64,000 nucleotides of DNA from Bacteroidetes bacterium 37-13 (lineage in GTDB: Bacteria; Bacteroidota; Bacteroidia; Chitinophagales; LD1). This document shows positions 35,567-44,283 of the stretch, piece by piece. The notes beneath the pieces are model-generated. The model saw only the letters and a program-made list of their open reading frames with translations, did not search any database and was not told the origin of the DNA. The stretch spans positions 168,493-232,492 of the forward strand of contig MKTC01000007.1 of NCBI GenBank assembly GCA_001897535.1. Reading direction: 5' to 3'. Both the position numbers and the translations under genes were made by a program. Numbering within the stretch: the first letter of the stretch is position 1; each line of letters begins with the position of its first letter.

Positions 35567-36592
35567 TTAACTTCGGTATTCTTCTTTGTAAACGCTAATG
35601 AGCGTGATAAAATAAGCTATAAGCAAAGGTCCGAAAATTAGTCCCGTAAAGCCGAATATTTCTATTCCGATTAAAACGCCAAAAAAAGTAACAAGCGGAT
35701 GAATATCTGCCATTTTTTTCTGTACCATAAAGCGAAAAACGCTATCTACATTTGAAATTACTAATCCGCCATACAATAGCAATGCCAAGGCTTTCGGGTG
35801 ATTTCCATGAAAGTAAACGAACAGCGCCAACGGAATCCAAACAATGGTGGAGCCAACAACCGGAATCACAGAAACTAAACCCGTAATTACTGCCCAAAGG
35901 AAAGGTTCATCAACACCAATTAACCAATATCCCAACAATGCAGCAAGTGCTTGGATAAAACCTAAAAGTGGCATTCCTATTGCATTTGAAATAGTCATTT
36001 TTTTTAATTCGCCAAGAAGTTTTTGTGTTGCATTATCAGAAAATGGAGAAAATTCTTTTGCCCATTTTTCAAATTTTCTACCGCTGGAAAGCATGAAGAA
36101 AAGTACGAAATACATAATGGCAATTTGAACAACCATGCCAACGGTTGAAGACAACAATCCCGGAATAAAACCTGCCGCAGTAGTAGAAATTTTGGTGAGT
36201 GTTTCGCCCGATAAAATATTGTAGCCTGTGAGTTCTGTAAGAATTGCAACTTTATTTTGAAGCAGTTCTAAAATATCTTTATATCTATCAATCACCATCA
36301 TTACTTTGCCCGAAAGCATCACAACGGTAAGCCAAATCGGCAAGAGCATTACCACAAACGAAAGCAAAAAAAGTAATAGAATTGAAAATATAGATTTCCA
36401 TTTTTTCTTTTCAATTAAATAGAAATGAAGCGGACGAAGTAAAATGTAAAGCACTAAAGCGCCTAACACGCCACTCAAATAAGTTTTTAGGTAAAAGAAT
36501 AAAAGTAGCCCGAGTAAACTGAGTAATGCAATAAATGCAATTTGTTTAATTACAGCAGTAGAAATAGGCGGTTTTGAATCAATCATCATCAA
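35567..36592 (-). CDS. AI-2E family (PerM/TqsA-like) membrane protein
   Basis: A 341-aa inner membrane protein with about seven to eight hydrophobic helices. It has the C-terminal family pattern PVVGSTIVWIPLALFVYFHGN and LVTFFGVLIGIEIFGFTGLIFGPLL in consecutive stretches. Members export small molecules, act in Na+/H+ exchange or take part in biofilm formation, and the role here cannot be told. It is a single gene. Confidence 0.88.
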   Translation of the reverse strand: MMMIDSKPPISTAVIKQIAFIALLSLLGLLLFFYLKTYLSGVLGALVLYILLRPLHFYLIEKKKWKSIFSILLLFLLSFVVMLLPIWLTVVMLSGKVMMVIDRYKDILELLQNKVAILTELTGYNILSGETLTKISTTAAGFIPGLLSSTVGMVVQIAIMYFVLFFMLSSGRKFEKWAKEFSPFSDNATQKLLGELKKMTISNAIGMPLLGFIQALAALLGYWLIGVDEPFLWAVITGLVSVIPVVGSTIVWIPLALFVYFHGNHPKALALLLYGGLVISNVDSVFRFMVQKKMADIHPLVTFFGVLIGIEIFGFTGLIFGPLLIAYFITLISVYKEEYRS

Positions 36593-36629
36593 AAGTTTAG
36601 AACTAATTTATTGAAACCTGGATATTTAT

Positions 36630-38069
36630 TTAATATTTAATGCACACATTTTTGGCTTCAGTGAAAAAACGCATAGCTTCCATTCCGCCTTCTCTGCCAA
36701 TGCCGCTTTGCTTTATGCCGCCAAACGGTGTACGCAAATCGCGGTGTAGCCAACAGTTTATCCAAACAACTCCGGCTTCAATTTTTTCGGCAATTCGGTT
36801 TGCTTTAGAAATATTATTTGTCCACACGCTGCAAGCTAAACCATAAGGAACGCTGTTTGCCATTTCCAATACTTCACTTTCGTTTTTAAAAGGTGTAAGC
36901 ACTGTTACCGGTCCAAAAATTTCTTCTTGTTGTGTGCGGCAAGTGTGCGGTAAATTTTCAATCACAGTTGGTTCAATAAAATATCCATTTGCACATCTTC
37001 CTTCGGGCTTCAGAGCGTTTCCTCCGCATAAAATTTTTCCACCTTCGGTTTTAGATAATTCAATGTAGCTTAAAATTTTTTCAAAATGTTGTTGCGAAAC
37101 AATGGCTCCAAGTTTGGTATCTGCTTCGAGTGGATCGCCAACTTTTAATTTTTGTACTTCTGCAACAAATGCAGTTTTAAACTTTTCATACAAAGATTCT
37201 TCTACAAAAATTCTTGAACCACACAGGCAAATTTCACCTTGGTTGCTAAAAGAAGCGCGAACTACATTGCTTACAGTATTTTCAAAATCACAATCGTCAA
37301 AAACAATAGTTGGGTTTTTTCCACCAAGTTCTAATGAAAGTTTTTTAAACATTGGCGCTGCTATTGAAGCAATTCTTTTTCCGGTTATGGTGCCGCCTGT
37401 AAAGCTGATGGCTTTAATTTCAGAGTGTTCAACAATGGCTTGCCCTACCTCGTTTCCGAGCCCATGAATAATATTTAAAACACCTGCCGGTAAGCCAATT
37501 TCAATGCAAACTTGTGAAAGTAAAAATGCGGTGAATGGTGTAATTTCGCTTGGTTTGGCTACCACGCAATTTCCGGTAGCGAGTGCCGGAGCAATTTTCC
37601 AGCTAAAAAGATAAATGGGTAAATTCCAAGGAGAAATGCAACCTGCAACACCAATTGGTTGGCGAAGTGTAAAGTTGATAGCGTCAGGCATAGCATGGCT
37701 TTCGGAAGAAAATTGCTGTGCTGCGGAAGCGAAAAATCTAAAGTTTGAAATTGCTCTCGGAATATCAACAGATTTTGCAAGGCTAAGTGGTTTTCCGGAA
37801 TCTTTACTTTCGGCTTCAGCAAATTCATCAAAACGCTTTTCAATTCCATCTGCCATTTTCATTAAATACATCATGCGCTGCTCGCCCGAAAGTTTGCTCC
37901 AAGCAGGAAAGGCATTTTTGGCAGCCAAAACTGCTGCGGCTACATCGCTTTCGTTGCTTTTGGGAATTGTTGCAAATGTATGTGCTGTTGCCGGTTCTAT
38001 GCTGTTTATCTCACTTCCGCTTAGTGCATTTTGCAATTTCCCGTTTATATAGTTTTGTATTTTAAACAT
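36630..38069 (-). CDS. Aldehyde dehydrogenase, ALDH8 / 2-aminomuconate-semialdehyde type
   Basis: An NAD-dependent aldehyde dehydrogenase of 479 aa from the ATG at 38067-38069. A 29-codon upstream extension overlaps the divergent phosphatase gene and the promoter, so it is rejected. It shows SPWNLPIYLFSWKIAPALA, the catalytic glutamate in LELGGKNPTIVFDDCDFE, the nucleophile Cys in FSNQGEICLCGSR, and EIFGPVTVLTPF. The QGEICLC context resembles 2-aminomuconate and 2-hydroxymuconate semialdehyde dehydrogenases. No other kynurenine or catechol genes are near, so the substrate is unproven. The predicted leader is only about 3 nt. Confidence 0.87.
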   Translation of the reverse strand: MFKIQNYINGKLQNALSGSEINSIEPATAHTFATIPKSNESDVAAAVLAAKNAFPAWSKLSGEQRMMYLMKMADGIEKRFDEFAEAESKDSGKPLSLAKSVDIPRAISNFRFFASAAQQFSSESHAMPDAINFTLRQPIGVAGCISPWNLPIYLFSWKIAPALATGNCVVAKPSEITPFTAFLLSQVCIEIGLPAGVLNIIHGLGNEVGQAIVEHSEIKAISFTGGTITGKRIASIAAPMFKKLSLELGGKNPTIVFDDCDFENTVSNVVRASFSNQGEICLCGSRIFVEESLYEKFKTAFVAEVQKLKVGDPLEADTKLGAIVSQQHFEKILSYIELSKTEGGKILCGGNALKPEGRCANGYFIEPTVIENLPHTCRTQQEEIFGPVTVLTPFKNESEVLEMANSVPYGLACSVWTNNISKANRIAEKIEAGVVWINCWLHRDLRTPFGGIKQSGIGREGGMEAMRFFTEAKNVCIKY

Positions 38070-38075
38070 AGTTGC

Positions 38076-38104
38076 CAAACCTACACTAAAATTTTTCGTT
38101 ACAA
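38076..38104 (-). promoter_or_regulatory. Promoter of the aldehyde dehydrogenase gene
   Basis: On the minus strand TTG (38104-38102), 18 nt, then TAGGTTTG (38083-38076). Transcription would begin near 38072, almost at the ATG at 38069, so the mRNA would be nearly leaderless. Confidence 0.5.
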
Positions 38105-38124
38105 TAGCATCTTGAAATTTTGAT

Positions 38125-38583
38125 ATGAAAATTCTAATGGTTTGCTTAGGAAACATTTGCCGTTCGCCAATGGCGCATGGTTTGATGGAAGAAAAAATTA
38201 AACAACATCAATTAGCGTGGCAGGTAGATTCTGCCGGCACAAGTGCTTATCACCAAGGCGAAGCGCCCGATGTAAGGGCAAGAAGTTGCATGAAGAAGCA
38301 TCATGTTGATATTTGTAATCAACAATCACGACCGTTTTTAAAGAAAGACTTTGAGGAGTTCGATTTGATTTTTTGTATGGATAAAATGAATTTTCGTGAT
38401 GTGCTTTCTTACACAAAAAGTGAAGTTGATAAACAAAAAGTAAAACTGATTTTGCATGAAATTGATGATGAATTGGAAGAAGAAGTTCCGGATCCTTACT
38501 ATGGCGGAGAATATGGATTTGAAAATGTTTATCAAATGCTGGACAAGGCAACAGATGCTATTATTCAACATTATTCTAAATAG
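38125..38583 (+). CDS. Low-molecular-weight protein tyrosine phosphatase
   Basis: A 152-aa cytosolic phosphatase. The P-loop CLGNICRS gives Cys7-X5-Arg13. The general acid lies in DPYYGG near the C-terminus, and the family pattern NICRSPMAHGLMEEK is intact. In bacteria such enzymes control tyrosine kinases for polysaccharide export, or protein arginine phosphorylation. No kinase partner is nearby. It leads a rightward run of six closely spaced genes. Confidence 0.94.
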   Translation: MKILMVCLGNICRSPMAHGLMEEKIKQHQLAWQVDSAGTSAYHQGEAPDVRARSCMKKHHVDICNQQSRPFLKKDFEEFDLIFCMDKMNFRDVLSYTKSEVDKQKVKLILHEIDDELEEEVPDPYYGGEYGFENVYQMLDKATDAIIQHYSK

Positions 38584-38589
38584 AAAAAG

Positions 38590-39633
38590 GTGTACGATTT
38601 TTTAATTATAGGGCAAGGTGTAGCGGGTTCTTTGTTGGCGTGGGAACTTGCAAAAGCTGGCAAATCTGTTTTTGTAATTGATAAAGGAAACCCTTACAGT
38701 ACTTCAAATGTGGCTTCTGGTATTGTGAATCCAATTACAGGAAAGCGTTTTGTGAAGTCGTGGTTGATGGATGAAATTCAGCCGTTTTCTTTAAAATGCT
38801 ATAGAGAAATTGAACACGATTTGAATGTGAATTTTTTGAGTGAACTTTCAGTTTATCATGTTTTAAATTCTGTGCAAGAGATAAACGATTGGAGTGCAAA
38901 AGCCGCAACCTTTCACTACGAAAAATATTTAAGTACAAGTGAAATTCATTATTTGGATAAGGAAAAAGTGCGTAATCCAAATGGTTGTTTTGAAATAAAT
39001 GGCGCACTAAAAATTAGCGCGAGTAATTTTTTGAGTGCAATTAAAAATTGGCTCGAAGCAAAGTATTGTTACAGCGAAGAAGTATTTGAAGAAGCAGCTT
39101 TGAATGAAAGTCGTGATTTTGTGGAATATAAAAATGTGCGCGCAGAAAAAGCGATTTTCGCAACGGGCTATGATGAGTTTTTTTTAAAGAAACACAGCAA
39201 TGTAAAATTTTCACCGGTGAAAGGAGAGGGGCTGGTAGTAGAAATATCTGATTTTTTTTCTGAAAATATTGTGCAAGGCAATGTGATGATTTCACCAACA
39301 ATGGCAAAAGGAATTTATTATGTTGGCAGCACTTATGAATGGAATTTTAGAGATGAATTGCCAACCGAAAGTAGAAAAAGTGAATTGATTGAAAGACTGA
39401 AGGATACGATAAATTGCAACTTTAAAGTATTAGAGCATGTAGCAGGAATTAGACCGGCAAGTGCCGATAGACGACCGATTTTAGGATTTTTTCCTAATAG
39501 CAGAATAGGAATTTTTAACGGAATGGGAACAAAGGGTTTTTCACTTTCGCCTTACTTTGCAAAGCATTTTTGCGATAGTTTAGTGGCGGGAAAAGCATTG
39601 CTGCCCGAAGTAGATTTAAAACGATTTTTTTAA
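38590..39633 (+). CDS. FAD-dependent oxidoreductase (DAO family)
   Basis: A 347-aa flavoprotein with the dinucleotide motif IGQGVAGSLLAWELAKAGKSV at the N-terminus and SGIVNPITGKRF, typical of the glycine/D-amino-acid oxidase fold. The C-terminal AGIRPASADRRPILGF and GMGTKGFSLSPYFAKH complete the FAD site. The substrate is unknown. The start is GTG at 38590, 6 bp after the phosphatase stop. The next gene follows after 2 bp. Confidence 0.85.
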   Translation: MYDFLIIGQGVAGSLLAWELAKAGKSVFVIDKGNPYSTSNVASGIVNPITGKRFVKSWLMDEIQPFSLKCYREIEHDLNVNFLSELSVYHVLNSVQEINDWSAKAATFHYEKYLSTSEIHYLDKEKVRNPNGCFEINGALKISASNFLSAIKNWLEAKYCYSEEVFEEAALNESRDFVEYKNVRAEKAIFATGYDEFFLKKHSNVKFSPVKGEGLVVEISDFFSENIVQGNVMISPTMAKGIYYVGSTYEWNFRDELPTESRKSELIERLKDTINCNFKVLEHVAGIRPASADRRPILGFFPNSRIGIFNGMGTKGFSLSPYFAKHFCDSLVAGKALLPEVDLKRFF

Positions 39634-39635
39634 CT

Positions 39636-40364
39636 GTGAAACCAACAAAACAAGAATTTAAAATTTTTACGGTAGATGATGTAAAAGTGTTGTTTGAAGA
39701 CAATCACTTTTTAATTCTGAACAAACCAAATTGCATTTTAGTGCAGCCGGATAATAGCGGCAACGCAAGTATGGAAGAGTTGGCAAAGCAATGGATAAAG
39801 CAAAAATACAACAAGCCCGGTAATGTTTTTATTGGTGTGCCGCATCGCTTAGATAAGCCGGTGAGTGGTGTTTTAGTGCTTTGCAAAACAACTAAAGCAT
39901 TAGTTCGTTTTAATGAAATGCTGCGCAATCGCGAAGTGCAAAAAATATATTGGGCGGTTGTAGAAAATAAGCCTGAAACGCCCGAAGGAACATTAGTTCA
40001 TTGGTTGCGGAAAACTCAAACCGGAAATTTTTCTAAAGCATTTCAATCAGAAGTTGCGCATAGTAATCGCTGTGAATTGGACTATAAATATTTGAGTAGT
40101 AGCCAGTATTATCATTTGGTGGAAGTTTATCCAAAAACAGGAAGGCATCACCAAATTCGTGTACAACTTGCTGCAATGAATTGCGTGATAAAAGGAGATA
40201 ATAAATATGGCGCAAAGCGCGAAAATCTTGATAAATCTATTCACTTACATGCACGAAAAATTGAATTTATTCACCCAATTGCTAAAGAGAAAATTGAAGT
40301 ATTTGCCGAGCCGAATTTAGAAGATAAAGTGTGGGCTGCGGTTTACCAAAATACTAAAGCTTAG
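39636..40364 (+). CDS. RluA-family pseudouridine synthase
   Basis: A 242-aa enzyme that converts uridine to pseudouridine in rRNA or tRNA. The catalytic Asp73 lies in PHRLDKPVSGVLVLCKT, and KTGRHHQIRVQLA is the second signature. It has no S4 domain, as in the RluC/RluD-lacking short group or TruC-like members, so the target site is not known. The GTG start is 2 bp after the preceding stop. Confidence 0.92.
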   Translation: MKPTKQEFKIFTVDDVKVLFEDNHFLILNKPNCILVQPDNSGNASMEELAKQWIKQKYNKPGNVFIGVPHRLDKPVSGVLVLCKTTKALVRFNEMLRNREVQKIYWAVVENKPETPEGTLVHWLRKTQTGNFSKAFQSEVAHSNRCELDYKYLSSSQYYHLVEVYPKTGRHHQIRVQLAAMNCVIKGDNKYGAKRENLDKSIHLHARKIEFIHPIAKEKIEVFAEPNLEDKVWAAVYQNTKA

Positions 40365-40427
40365 CAGCAGAATAAAATACAATCAACTCAATACTTTTTC
40401 TATCTTCCGTTTTTAAAAATCATTATT

Positions 40428-41072
40428 TTGAAACTCGCATCATATATAGACCATACGCTACTAAAAGCAGATACTTCAGAAGCAGAAATTGAACAACTTT
40501 GCAATGAGGCTAAAGAGCACAATTTTGTCGCTGTTTGTGTGCCGCCATATTTTGTGCGCAAATGCAAGCAATGGTTAAAAGATTCTGATGTGAAAATTGC
40601 AACGGTGGTTGGTTTCCCTTTAGGTTATGCGCACACGCCTGCTAAAGTTGAAGAAGCGCGAAGGGCAATTGATGAAGGCGCAAACGAAATAGATATGGTA
40701 ATAAACATTATTGCTTTAAAGGCAAATGATTTGAATTACCTAAAGAACGAATTAACCAGCGCTGCCACTATTGTTCAGTTGCGTGGCGGCAAATTAAAAG
40801 TTATTTTAGAAACAGGATTACTCACGCAAGAAGAAATGTTGCGTGCATGTAAATTATGCACTGAATTAAGTGTGGATTATGTAAAAACTTCCACCGGGTT
40901 TATTGAAAAAGGCGCAACTGTTGAAGATGTGAAATTTTTACGTGCCAACCTGCCAAAATCAATTAAGATTAAAGCAAGCGGAGGAATTAAAACCAAAGAA
41001 GATGCAGAAGCTCTAATTAAAGCCGGAGCTGATAGAATTGGAACTTCGCGTGGTGTGGCATTAGTGAAATAA
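40428..41072 (+). CDS. deoC: Deoxyribose-phosphate aldolase
   Basis: Cleaves 2-deoxyribose 5-phosphate to glyceraldehyde 3-phosphate and acetaldehyde in deoxynucleoside breakdown. It has 214 aa. The Schiff-base Lys153 lies in VDYVKTSTGF, with Lys182 in IKASGGIK and Asp89 in NEIDM. The only suitable start is TTG at 40428, because KLASYIDHTLLK is the family N-terminus and no ATG precedes it. It lies 63 bp after the pseudouridine synthase. Confidence 0.95.
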   Translation: MKLASYIDHTLLKADTSEAEIEQLCNEAKEHNFVAVCVPPYFVRKCKQWLKDSDVKIATVVGFPLGYAHTPAKVEEARRAIDEGANEIDMVINIIALKANDLNYLKNELTSAATIVQLRGGKLKVILETGLLTQEEMLRACKLCTELSVDYVKTSTGFIEKGATVEDVKFLRANLPKSIKIKASGGIKTKEDAEALIKAGADRIGTSRGVALVK

Positions 41073-41120
41073 ACCTTTAAGTGTTTAAATATTCTTACAG
41101 AACAATTAGCAGTTTTAGAA

Positions 41121-41492
41121 ATGAAATTTTTTTGGATTTTAATTTTAGTATTCTCTCCAATTTTGTTTTTTGCACAGAGCAATGTTTCTCAATCAAAAGA
41201 AATTGCAGAGTTAGTAGATAACTATCGCGAATACCAAAAAGCAGTTGATGTTCAAGATGGGTTTCGCATTCAAATTACATACACCAGTAATCGCGATGAG
41301 GCATACAAAGCCAAAGCTCAGCTATACCGTGAGTTTGATGCTGTGCCATCGTACATTGATTATGAACAACCAAATTACAAACTTCGCTTGGGCGATTTTA
41401 AAACCAAATTACAGGCAACTGCTTTTTTGCAAGATGTAATTAAAGTTTATCCGGGAGCATTTATTGTGAAAGATAAAATTAAAAACCGATAG
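41121..41492 (+). CDS. Exported SPOR-domain protein
   Basis: A 123-aa protein with a signal peptide (FFWILILVFSPILFFAQ), a short helix, and a SPOR domain over about residues 50-120 (GFRIQITYTSNRDEAYKAKA, YKLRLGDFKTKLQATAFL). It likely sits in the periplasm and binds glycan strands bare of stem peptides during division. Its stop is 1 bp before the GTG of the M20 gene. Confidence 0.87.
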   Translation: MKFFWILILVFSPILFFAQSNVSQSKEIAELVDNYREYQKAVDVQDGFRIQITYTSNRDEAYKAKAQLYREFDAVPSYIDYEQPNYKLRLGDFKTKLQATAFLQDVIKVYPGAFIVKDKIKNR

Positions 41493-41493
41493 T

Positions 41494-42657
41494 GTGAAAG
41501 CTCGTATTGTAGCACTTGTTCACCAATACTTTAATGAAATAGTTTCGTGGCGAAGGTATTTGCATGCTCATCCTGAATTATCAAATTTTGAAGTAGGAAC
41601 TGCAAAATTCGTTGCCGAAAAGTTGAATCAATTTGGGTTAGAAGTAACCACAAATATTGCAGGAAATGGTGTAGTTGGTCTGCTTAAAGGTAACTTGCCG
41701 GAGAGTCGTTGCGTGGCTTTGCGGGCAGATTTAGATGCACTGCCAATTACAGAAGTAAATGATTTTGATTTTGCTTCAAAAAATATTGGCGTGATGCACG
41801 CTTGCGGACACGATGTGCACACTGCAAACCTTTTAGGTGTAGCAAAAGTTTTAAGTGAAATGAAAGATGAATTAACTGGAACTGTGAAGTTTATTTTTCA
41901 ACCGAGTGAAGAAAAAATTCCAAGTGGCGCACAAGCTATGATTAAAGCCGGAATACTTGAAAATCCTAAGCCGGAAGCTATTTTAGGACTTCATGTTTCA
42001 CCCGAAATTGAAGTTGAAAATTTAGGTTTCCATGCCGGAAAATTTATGGCTTCGAGCGATGAAATTTATTTGAAAGTGATTGGGAAAGGCGGCCATGCTG
42101 CACAACTTTTGCAAACTATAAATCCTCTTTTTGTTGCGGCTGAAATTCTTTTAAAACTTAAAACATTTTCTGATGCTACCATTCCAATAGTTTTGAATTT
42201 TGGAAAAATAGAAGGTAAAGGTGCCACTAATGTAGTGCCGGATTTTGTTGAAATTGCAGGCACTCTACGCTGTTTTGATGAAACAATACGCTTTGGCTTG
42301 CACCAACAAATTGCAAATGTTGCACAGCAAATTGCAATTGAGAATAAGGCTGTTTGCGAAGTGAATATTTTAGAAGGTTATCCTGTTTTAGTAAACAACG
42401 AAACCTTAACTGCAAAGTCTGAAAAGTTGATTGCAGAAATAATTGGAAAAGAAAATTGCCTTGCTGTGCCACAGCGTATGGGCTCTGAAGATTTTGCTTA
42501 TTACACACATCAAATTCCGGCTTGCTTTTTTAGGTTAGGTGTTGGCAATAAATTAAAAGGAATTTCGGCTGCCATACACACACCAAATTTTAATGTTGAT
42601 GAAAATGCTTTTAAAACCTCAATTCCGGCAATGGTTTATTGGGCTTTGAAAGTTTAA
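41494..42657 (+). CDS. M20D-family amidohydrolase
   Basis: A 387-aa zinc hydrolase of the IAA-amino-acid hydrolase / N-acetyldiaminopimelate deacetylase type. It has WRRYLHAHPELSNFE, the metal residues in MHACGHDVHTANLLG, FQPSEEKIPSGAQAM and the late GSEDFAYY. The start is GTG at 41494. No signal peptide, so it is cytosolic. It probably removes an acyl group from an amino-acid conjugate; the exact substrate is unknown. Its last codons are duplicated at 48116-48161, beyond two T9SS genes. Confidence 0.92.
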   Translation: MKARIVALVHQYFNEIVSWRRYLHAHPELSNFEVGTAKFVAEKLNQFGLEVTTNIAGNGVVGLLKGNLPESRCVALRADLDALPITEVNDFDFASKNIGVMHACGHDVHTANLLGVAKVLSEMKDELTGTVKFIFQPSEEKIPSGAQAMIKAGILENPKPEAILGLHVSPEIEVENLGFHAGKFMASSDEIYLKVIGKGGHAAQLLQTINPLFVAAEILLKLKTFSDATIPIVLNFGKIEGKGATNVVPDFVEIAGTLRCFDETIRFGLHQQIANVAQQIAIENKAVCEVNILEGYPVLVNNETLTAKSEKLIAEIIGKENCLAVPQRMGSEDFAYYTHQIPACFFRLGVGNKLKGISAAIHTPNFNVDENAFKTSIPAMVYWALKV

Positions 42658-42659
42658 CC
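42614..42659. repeat. Direct repeat, left copy (3' end of the M20 gene)
   Basis: This 46-bp stretch covers the last 14 codons and stop of the M20 gene. It matches 48116-48161 at 44 of 46 positions by hand alignment. The first 36 bases are identical, then two mismatches, then eight identical bases. It is the left boundary of a possible 5.5-kb insertion. Confidence 0.85.
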
Positions 42660-42718
42660 CGAATTTCGCAGAACTTTTATCTCATATTACGAACCCTAAC
42701 TACAAAATCCGGGTTAAA
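42653..42718. other. Long-loop inverted repeat after the M20 gene
   Basis: TTTAACCCG (42653-42661) pairs with CGGGTTAAA (42710-42718), 9 bp perfect. Four more pairs follow inside after one mismatch. The arms are separated by about 40 nt. It lies in the 77-bp convergent gap, just inside the left direct repeat. It could be a terminator or an element end. Confidence 0.5.
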
Positions 42719-42734
42719 AAAATAAACTTAAATT

Positions 42735-44267
42735 TTACTCCTTTACAAATTTGCGCATTGCCATAAGTTTGCTGTTGCTTTCTATGCGTACAAAATAAAA
42801 ACCTGCTGCCCATTTGGAAATATCCACTGCGGTTTCTGAATAGATAGCTTGGCTGTGGACTATGCTGCCGTTTATATCTGTTACAAATAATTTTAGCCCG
42901 GGTTGGTTTTCTGCAATGGATATGTTTATGGTATTGGCGGCAGGATTGGGATAAACAGAAATACCGGTACTAAGTGCCTCCGTATATTTAATATCCGAAA
43001 CCAAAGTATCGCAAGGGCTGCCCACCAATTTACCCAAGCGGTAATTGGGCATGTTGGGGATACTCATAGCATTGATAGTATTTACGGGCTGTCCGAAAGG
43101 CACAAAGATACAATTCGTTCCTAGTCTATCTGGATAATGAATAACGTGATATCCGGGTATGCCACCGTTATAGGTGGATATATATATTTTACCGTTGGGA
43201 GCAAGTTGAGGAATGAATATTAACCAATTTCCCGGGTCTATAGCTTCATTTGGTAAAGTCAAGAGTCTTACAGAGTCTGTTGGAGAGGCATCTAAATCAT
43301 ATTGATTTAGGGAATACAGTGTAGTAACATACAGGAATCTGCCACTTGGAGAAAATGCAAGCGCAGCTACCCCATAGAATGATGGCGCTGCATCATATCT
43401 GTTTAGTAAAGTGAAATATCTGCCAAATTCACCCGTGCACCTATTAAAATCCATAACTACTATAGGTCCACTTGTGCTTGCTACTGCAAATTTGGCTCCA
43501 TCATTAGAAAATGCAGATGTTCCTCCATAAGAAGCCCCTGAAGAACTGAAATTTGTTGTCAGCTTGGGACCGACACTCTGAATAAAGGGACCACTTAATC
43601 CATCAGGCGACAGTAAAAATTTATAGTAAAGATTGCTATCTGGCGCACCTGTTTTTACAATCCACCAATCCCTGCCATTGGCATGTTTGCAGGCAGTTAA
43701 CTTGGAGGATGCCATGGGTGTGTTTTCCAATATTACCTCTTTTGAAATAACCTCTCCTCTGCCGGAATCGCCCTGCATATCTACAATGGTTAAACGAAGG
43801 CGCATGGCTAATGGACCTGAATAACCTCCAATAGTGCCGCTAGTATCAAGTGCAAAAAAGTGAAACACCCAATATAAACTCTTACTATCGGGTTGAGGAA
43901 TAATAAGAGTGCCTTGTACTGTTTGATCATATTTTAAAGTTTCCCAACTAGTTCCTGCCAAATTATTAATGTCTGCACCATTCTTTATTATTTGGCAATG
44001 GGAGTTGTATAAATTCACTCCATTGCTGAAAAATTGTAGATTGCCGTTGGCATCAGAAATACAAGCATTCGAGATGCCAATTTCTAAAGTATCTGTTGTA
44101 CACATCACTCTATTGGATAGGCTACCATTAGTAGCCTCTGCTTTTGCAGGTGGTGATCCTAATACCCAATTATCTCCATAGCTATTTTGTGCTTGTAAAT
44201 TATTTACTCCGGTAAGCAGCACTGATAATAGTGCTGCATTTATTAAAAATTGATACACTAATCTCAT
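42735..44267 (-). CDS. T9SS-secreted surface protein with propeller-like body
   Basis: A 510-aa exported protein. The signal peptide ends near residue 27 (NNLQAQ). The body has repeated motifs typical of beta-propellers (FSNDGAKFAVASTSGPIVVM, FSPSGRFLYVTTLYSLNQYD, LAPNGKIYISTYNG). The last 75 residues are a T9SS type A sorting domain starting YPNPAANTINISI. It starts 16 bp after the stop of the 1241-aa cargo gene, so the two form an operon. Binding target or activity is unknown. Confidence 0.86.
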   Translation of the reverse strand: MRLVYQFLINAALLSVLLTGVNNLQAQNSYGDNWVLGSPPAKAEATNGSLSNRVMCTTDTLEIGISNACISDANGNLQFFSNGVNLYNSHCQIIKNGADINNLAGTSWETLKYDQTVQGTLIIPQPDSKSLYWVFHFFALDTSGTIGGYSGPLAMRLRLTIVDMQGDSGRGEVISKEVILENTPMASSKLTACKHANGRDWWIVKTGAPDSNLYYKFLLSPDGLSGPFIQSVGPKLTTNFSSSGASYGGTSAFSNDGAKFAVASTSGPIVVMDFNRCTGEFGRYFTLLNRYDAAPSFYGVAALAFSPSGRFLYVTTLYSLNQYDLDASPTDSVRLLTLPNEAIDPGNWLIFIPQLAPNGKIYISTYNGGIPGYHVIHYPDRLGTNCIFVPFGQPVNTINAMSIPNMPNYRLGKLVGSPCDTLVSDIKYTEALSTGISVYPNPAANTINISIAENQPGLKLFVTDINGSIVHSQAIYSETAVDISKWAAGFYFVRIESNSKLMAMRKFVKE

Positions 44268-44283
44268 AACCTACTGTTTTTAT

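Noticed and set aside
38070..38156. Extended N-terminus for the aldehyde dehydrogenase
   Set aside because: It would overlap the start of the divergent phosphatase gene and contain the predicted promoter; the family begins at the ATG at 38069.
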